From the NCBI GenBank assembly GCA_963722585.1, contig CAVRNU010000035.1:92059-156058 (forward strand): a stretch of DNA of 64,000 nt. The letters run 5' to 3'. This stretch comes from KBS-96 sp963722585 (GTDB lineage: Bacteria; Acidobacteriota; Terriglobia; Bryobacterales; Bryobacteraceae). Shown here one piece after another: positions 8,220 to 17,946 of the stretch. How positions within the stretch are numbered: position 1 is the first letter of the stretch; each line of letters begins with the position of its first letter. The notes below the pieces were generated by a model that was not told the origin of the DNA, did not search any database, and saw nothing but the letters and a program-made list of their open reading frames with translations. Both the position numbers and the translations under genes were made by a program.

Positions 8220-11200
8220 GCACTCTGTCTCCTGTCCAAACGCGCCCGGAGACCACGGAGCAGTCCGATCACTGGACTGCCCGGTTCCTGAAATCGATCA
8301 TTTTCATCATCGTTGCTCTCGCGATATTCGGCGTCTACCTGGCGCTGAATATTCCGATTGCCGTGTTCCCCTCGACGAATTTCCCGCGAATCGTGGTCGG
8401 AGTGGACAACGGCGTGATGCCGATCGACCAGATGCAGGTGACCATCACTCGGCCGATTGAAGAGGTGGTCAACTCAGTTCCGGGTCTCGATCGCATCTTG
8501 TCGATCACCAGCCGCGGCTCTGCCGAAATCGATCTCTTCTTCAACTGGAACGTTGACATGTTCCAGACTTTGCAATATGTGAACGCTGCCATTGCGCGCG
8601 TGCAGACCAGCCTTCCATCGACTGCAACCATCACCACCAACCGCCTGACGTTCGCCGCTTTCCCCATCATGGGCTACAGCATGACATCGGAAACAATACC
8701 GCAGACCGTTCTGTGGCAACTGGCGACATATACCGTAAAGCCGCAATTGAATCGTCTGAATGGCGTATCCACGGTCGTCGTACAGGGCGGCCAGGAACCC
8801 GAATTTCAAATTCAGCCCGATCCTGGAAAGCTTGTCGAATCGCAGGTCACGGTCCCAAACCTTCTGGATGCCATTTCCAAAAGCAACCTGATCGACTCGC
8901 CTGGTCTCCTTGAACAAAATCATCAGTTGGTTCTTGGCCTGGTGAGCGGACAGGTGCACAACCCGGCCGAGATCGGCGGCATCGTCGTGAAGACCACGGC
9001 GTCAGGCACTCCGATTAAAATCCGAGACATCGCGTCGGTGAGCTCGTCGGTGAAACCTGTTTACACGATCGTAACCGCCAATGGAAAACCGGCTGTTCTG
9101 CTAAACATTTATCGACAACCCGATAGCAACACGGTCTCGGTAGCGGATGAAGTGCACCAAAAAATAGCCGATTTCCAAAAATCGCTGCCCGCTGGTATCT
9201 CTCTTCAACCTTTCTACGACCAATCGCAACTGGTGAGCGAATCGATCAAGAGCGTGCGCGATGCGATTCTAATCGGCGTTGTTCTCGCGGCTATCATTTT
9301 GGTGCTTTTTCTCCGGGATTGGGGCACGTCAATCGTTGCGGGCCTGGTGATTCCCGTAACTGTTGCGGTGACGTTCATCGTTCTACGGGCAATCGGCCAA
9401 AGCTTCAACCTGATGACACTCGGCGGACTCGCCGCGGCTGTAGGCCTGGTGATCGACGACGCGATCGTGGTAGTTGAAAACATCGTTTTGCACCGTGATG
9501 CCGGCCAAAGCCGGGCGAACGCGATACGGAGCGCGATCCGAGAGATACGTGTGCCGCTTTTGGGCTCTACTATCACGCCGATCGTTGTGTTTTTGCCGCT
9601 TATAACCGTTACCGGAGTTACGGGCACGTTCTTCCGCGCCCTGGCTGTCACGGTAGCTGTGGCTCTCTTGACCTCGTTGGCCCTGGCCCTGACATGGACG
9701 CCGACGTTGAGCCACATTCTACTCCGCTCACCCGGCGATGTCGCGCAAACGCCTGGCATGTCCCGATCGACTCACAACGAGATCGCAACCACCGGGATAA
9801 TGGGCCGGCTCACACGTTTGTATGAGCGCGGCATAAAACTTGTTTTGGGACGGCCGATTCTGTTGATCGGATTTTGCGTTGCGGTCATCTTGGTTTCGTT
9901 CGTCTGCTATCAAGCTCTTGGTTCCGATCTGTTGCCGGCCATGGATGAAGGCGGATTCGTGTTGGACTACTTGATGCCTGCCGGAGCCTCGCTTGTCGAT
10001 ACCAATCGGGTATTACTCGGCGTCGAGAAAATCATTCACTCGATACCGGAAGTGCAGGGCACTTCGCGCCGAACCGGCCTTCAGCTAGGATTGGCTGCGG
10101 TTACGGAAGCAAACACCGGCGATATATCGGTCATGCTCAAGAACGATCGCAGCCGGGGGGTAGACGAAATCATCGCCGACGCCAGGGACAAGGTGAACAA
10201 GCAATTCCCTCAGTTGGATACCGATTTTCACCAGACACTCGAGGACATGATTGGCGATCTGACCAGTTCGCCCGACCCGATCGAGATCAAGCTGTTTTCA
10301 GAGAACCTGGATCTGCTGAAGCTTTGGGCGCCCAAAGTCGGGGATGCGATTAAAACCATTCCGAGCGTCAAGGATGTGAAGAACGGTATCGAAGACACGA
10401 TCAGCGGTCCCGCGATCACATTCGTCGTGGACCAGGGTGTCGCCGCACGCGCCGGATTTACTCCACAGGAAGCGGAGCTCGACGCGAGCGCAATATTTCA
10501 AGGAGAACCATCTCTGGTTCCAGTTGTCGTGAACAATCGCCCTTACACGTTGCGCGTGACCTTCCCACCCGAGACTAGGGCGTCGCTCCAATCAATCCAA
10601 AACACGCTTCTGGTAAGCTCCACGGGAAAAGTAGCGACACTCGGCACGCTGGCTAAGATCCAGAACGATCCCGGGCAGATTGAGATACGGCGCGAAAACC
10701 TGCAGCGCGACGTGGCCGTGGTCGGGCGTCTCGAGGGTATGAGCCTCGGGACCGGCATCGCTTTGGTTCAGAAGAAAGTGGCGGCGCTGCACCTGCCCTC
10801 TTCCATTCGCGTCCAGTATGGCGGCCTGTATCAACAGCAGCAGCAATCGTTCCACGACCTGCTTTTTGTTCTTGCCGCGGCGATTGTTCTCGTATTCATC
10901 GTTTTGCTGGTGGAGTTCAACGGGTTCGCTGCGCCCATAGCAATCCTGTCATCTGCGCTGCTGTCAACTTCCGGCGTCGTTTTGGCGTTGCTTGTAACCA
11001 ACACGACGTTCAACATCTCTTCGTTCATGGGCCTGATCATGGTGGTCGGCATCGTTGCCAAAAATGGCATTCTGTTGCTCGACGCCGACCAGAAGTTCCG
11101 TGCCGCAGGATCGAGTCCGAGAGACGCCATGATCGAGGCCGGGGAAAGACGTCTTCGCCCCATTCTTATGACGGCTCTAGCGACCATTGCCGGAATGATT

Positions 11201-11338
11201 CCGCTCTCGCTCGCCATCGGCGCCGGCTCGCAGATGTTGCAACCGCTGGCCATCGCAGTGATCGGCGGCATCATCGCGTCGATGTTCCTGTCGTTAATCG
11301 TGACGCCAACAGTTCACTATTACCTGGCGAGGAAATAA
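8216..11338 (+). CDS. RND family efflux transporter, inner-membrane pump (AcrB/MdtB-like)
   Basis: Product is 1040 residues, normal for HAE-type RND pumps. It shows the N-terminal transmembrane helix with NIPIAVFPSTNFPRI, the porter domains, and TM4 with GLVIDDAIVVVENI, whose paired aspartates carry protons. A second half ends with GERRLRPILMTALATIAGMIPLSLAIG. Proton motive force drives export through the adaptor and TolC-like channel encoded just upstream. Sequence does not distinguish drug, lipid or aromatic substrates. The gene is last in the operon, and the convergent aldo/keto reductase ends 52 bases further on. Confidence 0.95.
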   Translation: MSTLSPVQTRPETTEQSDHWTARFLKSIIFIIVALAIFGVYLALNIPIAVFPSTNFPRIVVGVDNGVMPIDQMQVTITRPIEEVVNSVPGLDRILSITSRGSAEIDLFFNWNVDMFQTLQYVNAAIARVQTSLPSTATITTNRLTFAAFPIMGYSMTSETIPQTVLWQLATYTVKPQLNRLNGVSTVVVQGGQEPEFQIQPDPGKLVESQVTVPNLLDAISKSNLIDSPGLLEQNHQLVLGLVSGQVHNPAEIGGIVVKTTASGTPIKIRDIASVSSSVKPVYTIVTANGKPAVLLNIYRQPDSNTVSVADEVHQKIADFQKSLPAGISLQPFYDQSQLVSESIKSVRDAILIGVVLAAIILVLFLRDWGTSIVAGLVIPVTVAVTFIVLRAIGQSFNLMTLGGLAAAVGLVIDDAIVVVENIVLHRDAGQSRANAIRSAIREIRVPLLGSTITPIVVFLPLITVTGVTGTFFRALAVTVAVALLTSLALALTWTPTLSHILLRSPGDVAQTPGMSRSTHNEIATTGIMGRLTRLYERGIKLVLGRPILLIGFCVAVILVSFVCYQALGSDLLPAMDEGGFVLDYLMPAGASLVDTNRVLLGVEKIIHSIPEVQGTSRRTGLQLGLAAVTEANTGDISVMLKNDRSRGVDEIIADARDKVNKQFPQLDTDFHQTLEDMIGDLTSSPDPIEIKLFSENLDLLKLWAPKVGDAIKTIPSVKDVKNGIEDTISGPAITFVVDQGVAARAGFTPQEAELDASAIFQGEPSLVPVVVNNRPYTLRVTFPPETRASLQSIQNTLLVSSTGKVATLGTLAKIQNDPGQIEIRRENLQRDVAVVGRLEGMSLGTGIALVQKKVAALHLPSSIRVQYGGLYQQQQQSFHDLLFVLAAAIVLVFIVLLVEFNGFAAPIAILSSALLSTSGVVLALLVTNTTFNISSFMGLIMVVGIVAKNGILLLDADQKFRAAGSSPRDAMIEAGERRLRPILMTALATIAGMIPLSLAIGAGSQMLQPLAIAVIGGIIASMFLSLIVTPTVHYYLARK

Positions 11339-11390
11339 ACTGCTTCATTGAAGACGCATGATGGAGCCGCGCGCCGTGGCCTTCGCGCTT

Positions 11391-12386
11391 CTAGCCCATC
11401 CATTGAGGATTGGCAGCGGTGCCATCAAAATCGGTGCTTGTCTTGAAGCGCTCGTATTTGCCGGACAGCGCGGCCGCCTTGGTTTTTTCGAGTAAGGCAG
11501 TCATTTGCGTTGAAGTTAGGGGTTTGAAGGTTCGAACTGCCTCAAACGCCTGATTCAATCGCTCGATACTATCGCAGCCGTTGATGACGACCGTTGTCGG
11601 CAGGCTGAGGGAATAATGCAAGCATTCGATGGCGGTTGCGACTCCGCTGGTGGGAATGGCTCCGCTGCCGAGCGGCTTCATGCAAAGAACCGCCATTTGT
11701 TTCTCAACGAGCTTTGGCACAACGAGGTGGGCAAAACTGCGGAACTGCGCGTCCAAGACATTCAGAGGCATTTGGGCGGAATCGAAGCGAAATCCATGCT
11801 GGTCGGCCACTTCCAGCATCTTGAGATGGATCCGCGGGTCTTTGTGTCCGGTGAAGCCGATGTAACGCACCTTGCCCGCTTGTTTTGCGGCAGTCACTGC
11901 TTCCACGCAGCCGCCTTTTGCGAAGAAGCGGTCGGGATCGCTCATCCGGATGTTTTCGTGAAATTGAATGAGATCGAGATGGTCGGTTTGAAGCCGTTTC
12001 AACGATTCGTCTATCTGCTGGGCGGCGGCAGCCTTGGTACGGCCGTCGAACTTGGTCATCAGAAACACTTTCTGGCGATAACCGTCTTGAAGCGCCTTAC
12101 CCATCACAACCTCGCTGTTCCCGTCGTGGTAATCCCAGCAATTGTCCAGAAAGGTAACACCGCGGTCAATGGCGGTTCTTATGATTTGGATGCCCTCGTT
12201 CTCCGGCGGGACGCCGATGTGGTAACCGCCTAAGCCCAAAGCCGATACCTTCTCGCCGGAGTTTCCAAACGGGCGGTAGATCATCTCGCCTTGTTGGGTT
12301 TGTTTTGCGGAAACTGTTCCAGCCAACGCCGCCGAAGCGATGGTTTTCAATACATCCCGGCGATCCGGGTGATCGTGAGCGCTCAT
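11391..12386 (-). CDS. Aldo/keto reductase family protein with Tat-type signal
   Basis: Product is 331 residues. The N-terminus DRRDVLKTIASAALAGTVSA looks like a twin-arginine signal, suggesting export of a folded, cofactor-loaded enzyme. The aldo/keto reductase barrel follows, with FLDNCWDYHDGNSE carrying the catalytic Asp and Tyr and QFHENIRMSD continuing the barrel. MTKFDGRT supplies the active-site Lys. Such exported reductases are common in acidobacteria and usually lack a known substrate. It is transcribed alone, downstream of the divergent sugar-enzyme group and convergent with the RND operon. Confidence 0.88.
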   Translation of the reverse strand: MSAHDHPDRRDVLKTIASAALAGTVSAKQTQQGEMIYRPFGNSGEKVSALGLGGYHIGVPPENEGIQIIRTAIDRGVTFLDNCWDYHDGNSEVVMGKALQDGYRQKVFLMTKFDGRTKAAAAQQIDESLKRLQTDHLDLIQFHENIRMSDPDRFFAKGGCVEAVTAAKQAGKVRYIGFTGHKDPRIHLKMLEVADQHGFRFDSAQMPLNVLDAQFRSFAHLVVPKLVEKQMAVLCMKPLGSGAIPTSGVATAIECLHYSLSLPTTVVINGCDSIERLNQAFEAVRTFKPLTSTQMTALLEKTKAAALSGKYERFKTSTDFDGTAANPQWMG

Positions 12387-12454
12387 AGTTCTCTCCGTAA
12401 CACCAGTATGGACTCGACCGGCGGAGGGGCCGTTACGCGCCTATTCGGCCGAAA

Positions 12455-13459
12455 TCAAAGCACTTTCACACCGACAAACGGTTCGGGGCCTTCACAGACC
12501 TTAATTGGATTCCGCAATGGCATACCAAACTGCGGGAACGAGACTTCCATGACATCGCCCGGCTCGAGCACGACGCCGTCTCCGAAGCTGAACGCGTCCG
12601 CTCCGAAGAAATGGATGTGCGCATCTCCAGGGAGGCGGTGCGCCTGGTATTTGAACTGGTGATGCTCGAGATTCGCAAGCGAATGTGACATATTCTTCTC
12701 GCCTGTCCAGATGTTCTTTTTCCAAAGCGGAGCGTTATTTCGAAGGATGGAAACCGTTCCGGACACATCGTTGAACTCGACTTCGCCGATTATCAGTTCC
12801 GGACCGATTGAACAGTTCCGCAGCTTGGACGGAGCGAGATACAGATAGTTTTTCTTTTCCATTCGGTGATCTGAGAACTCGTTCCCTACAGTCAGGCCAA
12901 CGCGAAAGGGTTCACCATCTTGTGAAATGACGTAGACGCCGGCGATCTCCGGTTCCTCGCCTCCGTCCCACCCATACGGCGGGCTTGTGAGTTCTTCACC
13001 GTGCGCTCTGAGAATAGACCCGTTGCCCTTGAAAAACCATTCGGGTTGCACTCCGATTTGTCCCGGAGCTGGACAGCCGGCCTCGAGTCCCATCTGGTAC
13101 ATGCGGCTACTGTCGGTGATCTCGGCTTGTGTCTGCCGGTGCATAGCCGCGCGATTTTCGGCGCTCGCCTTGTGAGTAAGGCCGGTGCCACTTACCATGC
13201 AATGAGCGGGATTCGTGGGGTGATCGAAGGCCGGTAAGATCCGCCAGTCGCTGGCTCCCTCGTAAATAGGTGTATAGTCAAGCGTTTCGCTTCCGGCGAT
13301 CTCCTGAACGATGGCACTCAGGCTTCGGCCTCGTTCCGTAACTTTCATCGCGAGCGAATAAACGTCCGTGCACTGACGCGAGTCGAGCAGTCTGAGTTGT
13401 TCGCCATCCACCAATCCGACGCGCCGCTCGCCAAGTCGAGCGATCTGTACAAGTCTCAT
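12455..13459 (-). CDS. AraD1/GguC-like protein, fumarylacetoacetate hydrolase fold
   Basis: Product is 334 residues. The C-terminal half has the FAH-fold metal site (GVQPEWFFKGNGSILRAHGE followed by EEPEIAGVYVI), and the conserved VSGTGLTHKASAENR segment is typical of the AraD1/GguC group. Members act on 2-keto-3-deoxy sugar acids in sugar catabolism, so a role in pentose or hexuronate breakdown is likely but not proved. It lies head to head with the GH39 gene (49-base spacer), which supports a sugar-catabolic context. The start is the ATG giving MRLVQIARLGERRVGLVDG. Confidence 0.8.
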   Translation of the reverse strand: MRLVQIARLGERRVGLVDGEQLRLLDSRQCTDVYSLAMKVTERGRSLSAIVQEIAGSETLDYTPIYEGASDWRILPAFDHPTNPAHCMVSGTGLTHKASAENRAAMHRQTQAEITDSSRMYQMGLEAGCPAPGQIGVQPEWFFKGNGSILRAHGEELTSPPYGWDGGEEPEIAGVYVISQDGEPFRVGLTVGNEFSDHRMEKKNYLYLAPSKLRNCSIGPELIIGEVEFNDVSGTVSILRNNAPLWKKNIWTGEKNMSHSLANLEHHQFKYQAHRLPGDAHIHFFGADAFSFGDGVVLEPGDVMEVSFPQFGMPLRNPIKVCEGPEPFVGVKVL

Positions 13460-13508
13460 TCAGTCACCATTCAACAAGCGATAATCTTCTGAAAGCAATA
13501 ATATTCCG

Positions 13509-15185
13509 ATGCGACCTCTCTTCACATTTGTTTTATGCCTCTGTGCCACTCCCGGCTTGGCTCAACAAACTGTCACGATTCGAGTGAACGCCTCAGAGAA
13601 GCAAGGTCCACTCAGGCCGGTTTGGAGCTATTTCGGTTATGACGAGGCGAACTACACGTATGCGAAGAACGGCCGCAAGCTCATCGGCGAGCTTGCGGCC
13701 TTGAGTTACACGCCCGTCCACATCCGAACACATTTTCTACTCACTACGGGTAACGGAAGTGCAGCGCTGAAATGGGGCTCGACCAACGCGTACACGGAGG
13801 ACTCGTCGGGAAGGCCTATTTACGATTGGACGATCGTCGACAAAATTCTTGGCACATGGCTCGAAGCAAGAGCCACGCCGTTCGTCGAGATTGGGTTCAT
13901 GCCACAGGCCCTCTCGACGCACCCTGACCCCTATACTCCCATCTGGAAACCCGGTGACAAATTCGATAGATACAACACGGGCTGGACCTATCCGCCAAAG
14001 GACTACAACAAGTGGAGCGAGCTGATTTACCGATGGGTGACGCACTGCATTGAGAAATATGGAAGAGCCGAGGTTGAGACCTGGAGTTGGGAAGTATGGA
14101 ACGAGCCAAATATCGCCTATTGGCATGGGACTCCTGAAGAGTATGACAAGTTGTACGACTTCACTTCCCTAGCGGTAAAGCGCGCCCTTCCCGCAGCGCG
14201 GGTTGGCGGACCGGCCTCGACCGGACCGGCCAATGCAAAGGCGGCTTCATTTCTGAAACAGTTCCTCGAGCACTGCTCTACGGGCAAGAATTATGCTACC
14301 GGAGCGCGAGGCGCGCCGCTCGACTTCATCAGCTATCACGCGAAAGGCAGGCCGGAAGTTGTCGGGAATCACATAAGGATGGGAATTTCGCAAGAGATGC
14401 GAGATGCAGCAGCCGGCTTTGAGATTGTTCGTTCATTCTCGAAATTTCAGGGACTGCCGATTGTGCTGAGTGAAGCCGATCCTGAAGGCTGCGCGGCGTG
14501 CTCAGCCCGCGTCTATCCACCCAACGCATACCGTAATGGCGCCTTGTATGCCGCCTATGAAGCTGCCGCGATGAAAACCATCATCGAGCTCGCTAACCGC
14601 GGCCACGCTAATCTTGAAGGCATTTTGACATGGGCGTTCGAGTTCGAAAATCAGCCCTATTTTGACGGTTTCCGCACGCTTGCGACAAATGGAATAGACA
14701 AACCAGTGCTCAACTTCTTCCGGATGGCGGGCCTTATGCCCGGAGACCTGGTGAAGGTCGAAAGCACCGGGGCAATGCCGGCAAGCGCGATCGTTAGTGC
14801 GGGTGTCAGGGGACGAACGGATGTCGATGCACTTGCCGCCCGTTCCGATCACATCATTGCTGTCATGGTCTGGAACTATCAGGACGACGATGTGAGCGGC
14901 GAAGCAACCGGCATCAATTTGAAGATCTCCGGAATTCCGCTCGATGCGAAACGCGTGCTTATGCGGCACTATCGGATCGATCAGGATCACAGCAATTCCT
15001 ACACGGTTTGGAAGCAGATGGGGTCGCCACAGAACCCGTCGCCCGATCAGTACAGGAAACTCGAAGAGGCCGGGCAGTTACAGACACTCGAATCTCCACG
15101 CTGGCTCAACACGATAACGGGCTCGGCGGAGATGACGTTTCCATTGCCAGTCGAGGGAATCTCCCTTGTCGAATTGAGTTGGTAA
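13509..15185 (+). CDS. Secreted glycoside hydrolase family 39 enzyme (beta-xylosidase-like)
   Basis: Product is 558 residues with a signal peptide (MRPLFTFVLCLCATPGLAQ). The GH39 clan-A barrel carries the general acid/base in WEVWNEPN (Glu199) and the likely nucleophile in LPIVLSEADPEG (Glu322). A beta-sandwich domain follows after about residue 420. GH39 enzymes cleave xylosides or iduronides with retention; the length and WNEPN context favour a beta-xylosidase-like enzyme acting in the periplasm or outside the cell. It is divergent from the AraD1-like gene and convergent with the ArsB-like carrier. Confidence 0.88.
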   Translation: MRPLFTFVLCLCATPGLAQQTVTIRVNASEKQGPLRPVWSYFGYDEANYTYAKNGRKLIGELAALSYTPVHIRTHFLLTTGNGSAALKWGSTNAYTEDSSGRPIYDWTIVDKILGTWLEARATPFVEIGFMPQALSTHPDPYTPIWKPGDKFDRYNTGWTYPPKDYNKWSELIYRWVTHCIEKYGRAEVETWSWEVWNEPNIAYWHGTPEEYDKLYDFTSLAVKRALPAARVGGPASTGPANAKAASFLKQFLEHCSTGKNYATGARGAPLDFISYHAKGRPEVVGNHIRMGISQEMRDAAAGFEIVRSFSKFQGLPIVLSEADPEGCAACSARVYPPNAYRNGALYAAYEAAAMKTIIELANRGHANLEGILTWAFEFENQPYFDGFRTLATNGIDKPVLNFFRMAGLMPGDLVKVESTGAMPASAIVSAGVRGRTDVDALAARSDHIIAVMVWNYQDDDVSGEATGINLKISGIPLDAKRVLMRHYRIDQDHSNSYTVWKQMGSPQNPSPDQYRKLEEAGQLQTLESPRWLNTITGSAEMTFPLPVEGISLVELSW

Positions 15186-15217
15186 GAACTTGAACGAGAA
15201 CCGAACATTGAGAGCAT

Positions 15218-16495
15218 TCACGAGCGCGGTCCCAACAACAGAGCGAATACAGCGAGCACAAGGGCCGGTGGCATCACGACGACGCCCCATCGAAGGAACT
15301 GCCAGAAACCGATCTTTTGGCCTTCGCGGCGGATCGCAATGAGCCATAGAATAGTCGCGAGCGAACCGGTGGCGGAAAGGTTCGGGCCGAGATCGATGCC
15401 CACCAAGACCGCGTCGCGCAGCGGTCCCCCAGCTCCGGCGGCAGTCACCGCGGAACCGGCGATCAGACCGCTCGGAAGATTGTTCATCAGGTTCGAAACG
15501 AGGGCAACACCGAATGCCGAACTGAGAGCGGCGCGATCGGGCGCCCAACTCTGCATCTCGCGCAGCGCCGCGGTTGCTGCCTGCAGAGCGCCGGCACCAT
15601 TTATCGCTTCGACAATCACGAACAAACCGGCCACTAATGGAAGCACGCTCCAGGAGATTTCTCTGACAATGTCGCCAGGTACGCCGCGGTCGCGGAAGGC
15701 AACGGCGATAGCCACGAGAAGAGCTGCCATGCAGGTGGGCGCCCCGAGATCTTTTCCGAAGACGGATGTCACGATTAAAGCGATGGCTAGGAAACCAATT
15801 CCTGCAAGCGTAACTTTCCCGGAAGGCTTTAGCGGCGGATGCTTCAAGTGGTTTGTCATTCCGCCCTCGAGCAGTTTGCGCGACAGCAGGCGGAGGACCA
15901 GGAAAGTGACCACGATCGACACGACCGATGCTAGTCCAAACGTTCGCAGCCAATGCCCCAGCGGTGGCAAGCCTTTGCCGTACACCACTAAGTTGGCGGG
16001 GTTCGAAATCGGAAGAACGAAGCTGGCGGCGTTGGCAATGAAGGCGCAAACGAACAGAAACGGGAGAGGCTCAGCTTCGGCGGCCTTCACCGCCACTTGA
16101 ACCGCAGGCGTAAGGACCACAGCCGTCGCATCATTGGATAAGAAGATTGTGACGGCGATACCGACGCCATAAACCAGAATAAACAAGCGCCGTTCCGATC
16201 CTCGGGCTGCTTTCACGGCGTGGATCGCGAGCCAGTCGAAAACACCCTCGCGGCGCGCCAGTTCGGACATGATCATCATGCCCGCCAGAAACAGATACAC
16301 ATCCGTCCCTTTGGCAATCGCATGAAAAGCGTCGCGAGGCGGCACGAGCCTGCAGATGACGAGCAACCCCGCGCCCAGCACCGCCCACAAGGCTTCCGGC
16401 AGCCGCCTCGGCCTGATTAAAACCAAGGCAATGGAGGTAAGGGAGATGAGCCACAGTATCAAATTCCTGGCCGGAATCGCGAAGAGGTCAGTCAT
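15218..16495 (-). CDS. ArsB-type anion transporter (arsenite efflux/ion transporter superfamily)
   Basis: Product is 425 residues with about 11-12 hydrophobic segments. Two conserved half-repeat signatures are visible: FLSNDATAVVLTPAV, with NAASFVLPISNPANLVVYG just after it, and SNLMNNLPSGLIAGSA in the second half, the hallmarks of the ArsB/NhaD superfamily. The closest resemblance is to ArsB arsenite efflux carriers. No arsR, arsC or arsA gene is adjacent, so arsenite as substrate is an inference from family only. Confidence 0.85.
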   Translation of the reverse strand: MTDLFAIPARNLILWLISLTSIALVLIRPRRLPEALWAVLGAGLLVICRLVPPRDAFHAIAKGTDVYLFLAGMMIMSELARREGVFDWLAIHAVKAARGSERRLFILVYGVGIAVTIFLSNDATAVVLTPAVQVAVKAAEAEPLPFLFVCAFIANAASFVLPISNPANLVVYGKGLPPLGHWLRTFGLASVVSIVVTFLVLRLLSRKLLEGGMTNHLKHPPLKPSGKVTLAGIGFLAIALIVTSVFGKDLGAPTCMAALLVAIAVAFRDRGVPGDIVREISWSVLPLVAGLFVIVEAINGAGALQAATAALREMQSWAPDRAALSSAFGVALVSNLMNNLPSGLIAGSAVTAAGAGGPLRDAVLVGIDLGPNLSATGSLATILWLIAIRREGQKIGFWQFLRWGVVVMPPALVLAVFALLLGPRS

Positions 16496-16797
16496 TTCCG
16501 CGGATTGAGCAATCTGCTCGCCCAGGCAAATCGGATTGTGATCACGTTCAAACGATAGTACAGCTCTTCAGGGAATTGTCCAGTTGTCCGCCACCCCTGA
16601 GACTTAAACGAGTTGACACAAAACTTACTCTGAATTAAAAGAAAATTAGTGGCTTAAGAGAGCCTCGGAGTAACTGCGAAAAAGACACATGGCGCAAGCG
16701 CTGCGACAGGTCGCTTGATTGAGTTACGGGTGTGCGATAACGCCAGTTATCTGATCGTGTATGGGAATGGGAAACCGATTGGCAAAGGAGTGTACAC
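16496..16797. other. 302-base spacer upstream of the glycosyltransferase
   Basis: No gene is visible. TTGACA at 16613-16618 is a perfect -35 hexamer, with an A/T-rich block (16631-16649) at about the right distance for a weak -10, so a plus-strand promoter here is plausible. AAAGGAG lies 8 bases before the ATG at 16798 and is a good ribosome-binding site. The remainder contains no strong repeat. Confidence 0.4.
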
Positions 16798-17877
16798 ATG
16801 AACATCGCGCAAGTTGCCCCGCTGTATGAGAGTGTCCCTCCCAAGCTCTACGGCGGCACCGAACGAGTAGTTTCCTATTTGACCGAAGAGCTGGTTCGGC
16901 AGGGACACAATGTTACGCTTTTTGCAAGCGGGGACTCCAAAACAGCGGCGAACTTACACGCGGTGTGCGACCGCGCGTTGCGCCTCGAGCGTGGAAATGT
17001 TGTCGATGCTCTTGCACACCATATACGAATGATTGAACTTGTAGCGCAGCGAGCGCTGGACTTTGATGTCATACATTTTCACATCGACTACCTGCACTTT
17101 CCGTTGACGCGCCGGCAGGGCGGCGCGGCGTTAACAACGCTGCATGGCCGCCTCGACATTCCTGATCTGATTCCCTTGTACCGGGAGTTCACTGACATGA
17201 GTCTCGTGTCGATCTCCGATGCGCAGCGCATACCCATGCCGTGGGCCAACTGGGTTGCCACAGTACATCACGGCCTGCCCAAGCGTCTGTACGAGCCGCG
17301 AGAAACACCTGGGAAATATCTAGCTTTTCTGGGGCGCATTTCTCCCGAAAAGCGGGTCGATCGCGCCATCGAGATTGCCGGCCACGTTGGAATGCCAATC
17401 AAGATCGCGGCGAAAATAGACGCAGTGGATAGAGAATACTTCGATTCACGAATTAGAAAGCTATTTGATAACCCGCTGGTCGAGTATATCGGCGAGATCG
17501 GCGATTGCGACAAACCGGACTTCCTCGGTAACGCGTACGCGCTTCTATTCCCAATCGACTGGCCGGAGCCGTTTGGCCTCGCGATGATTGAGGCTTTGGC
17601 TTGTGGCACTCCCGTCATTGCCTATCGTAAGGGCGCGGTGGCGGAGATCTTGGACGAGGGAGCAACCGGGTACCTTGTGAACAATCTGGACGAAGCGGTG
17701 CGGGCGGTTGACCGCATTGGCTCACTGGATCGAAGAGTTTGCCGGCAGGTTTTCGAAGAGCGCTTCAGTGCGGGCCGGATGTGTTTGGATTATCTTGACG
17801 TCTACCGCCGGTTGCTGGGCCAGACGCCTGAGCGGGGCGCGACGCCGAAGCGCGAAGGACTTACGCGCGTGGCCTAG
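16798..17877 (+). CDS. Glycosyltransferase family 4 protein
   Basis: Product is 359 residues with a GT-B fold. The N-terminal domain starts MNIAQVAPLYESVPPKLYGG, with the GGTERVV loop. The C-terminal nucleotide-sugar domain has LGRISPEKRVDRAIEIA and the EX7E motif in EPFGLAMIEALACGTPVIA. It transfers a sugar from a nucleotide donor; the acceptor is unknown. The adjacent debranching-type enzyme suggests storage-carbohydrate or trehalose/glycogen metabolism. A clear AAAGGAG ribosome-binding site supports this ATG. Confidence 0.9.
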   Translation: MNIAQVAPLYESVPPKLYGGTERVVSYLTEELVRQGHNVTLFASGDSKTAANLHAVCDRALRLERGNVVDALAHHIRMIELVAQRALDFDVIHFHIDYLHFPLTRRQGGAALTTLHGRLDIPDLIPLYREFTDMSLVSISDAQRIPMPWANWVATVHHGLPKRLYEPRETPGKYLAFLGRISPEKRVDRAIEIAGHVGMPIKIAAKIDAVDREYFDSRIRKLFDNPLVEYIGEIGDCDKPDFLGNAYALLFPIDWPEPFGLAMIEALACGTPVIAYRKGAVAEILDEGATGYLVNNLDEAVRAVDRIGSLDRRVCRQVFEERFSAGRMCLDYLDVYRRLLGQTPERGATPKREGLTRVA

Positions 17878-17946
17878 GTCGCTTCCAGAGGGAGCGGTTA
17901 GCAAGCGTGATTTTGCACCAGAAACCAGCTCAGAGATAATTGCTTC

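Noticed and set aside
15078..16049. 323-codon open frame antisense to the GH39 end and within the ArsB gene
   Set aside because: It is very Arg/Ser-rich, has no domain, and lies in another frame of the clear ArsB-like and GH39 genes. It is a by-product of high-GC codon use.
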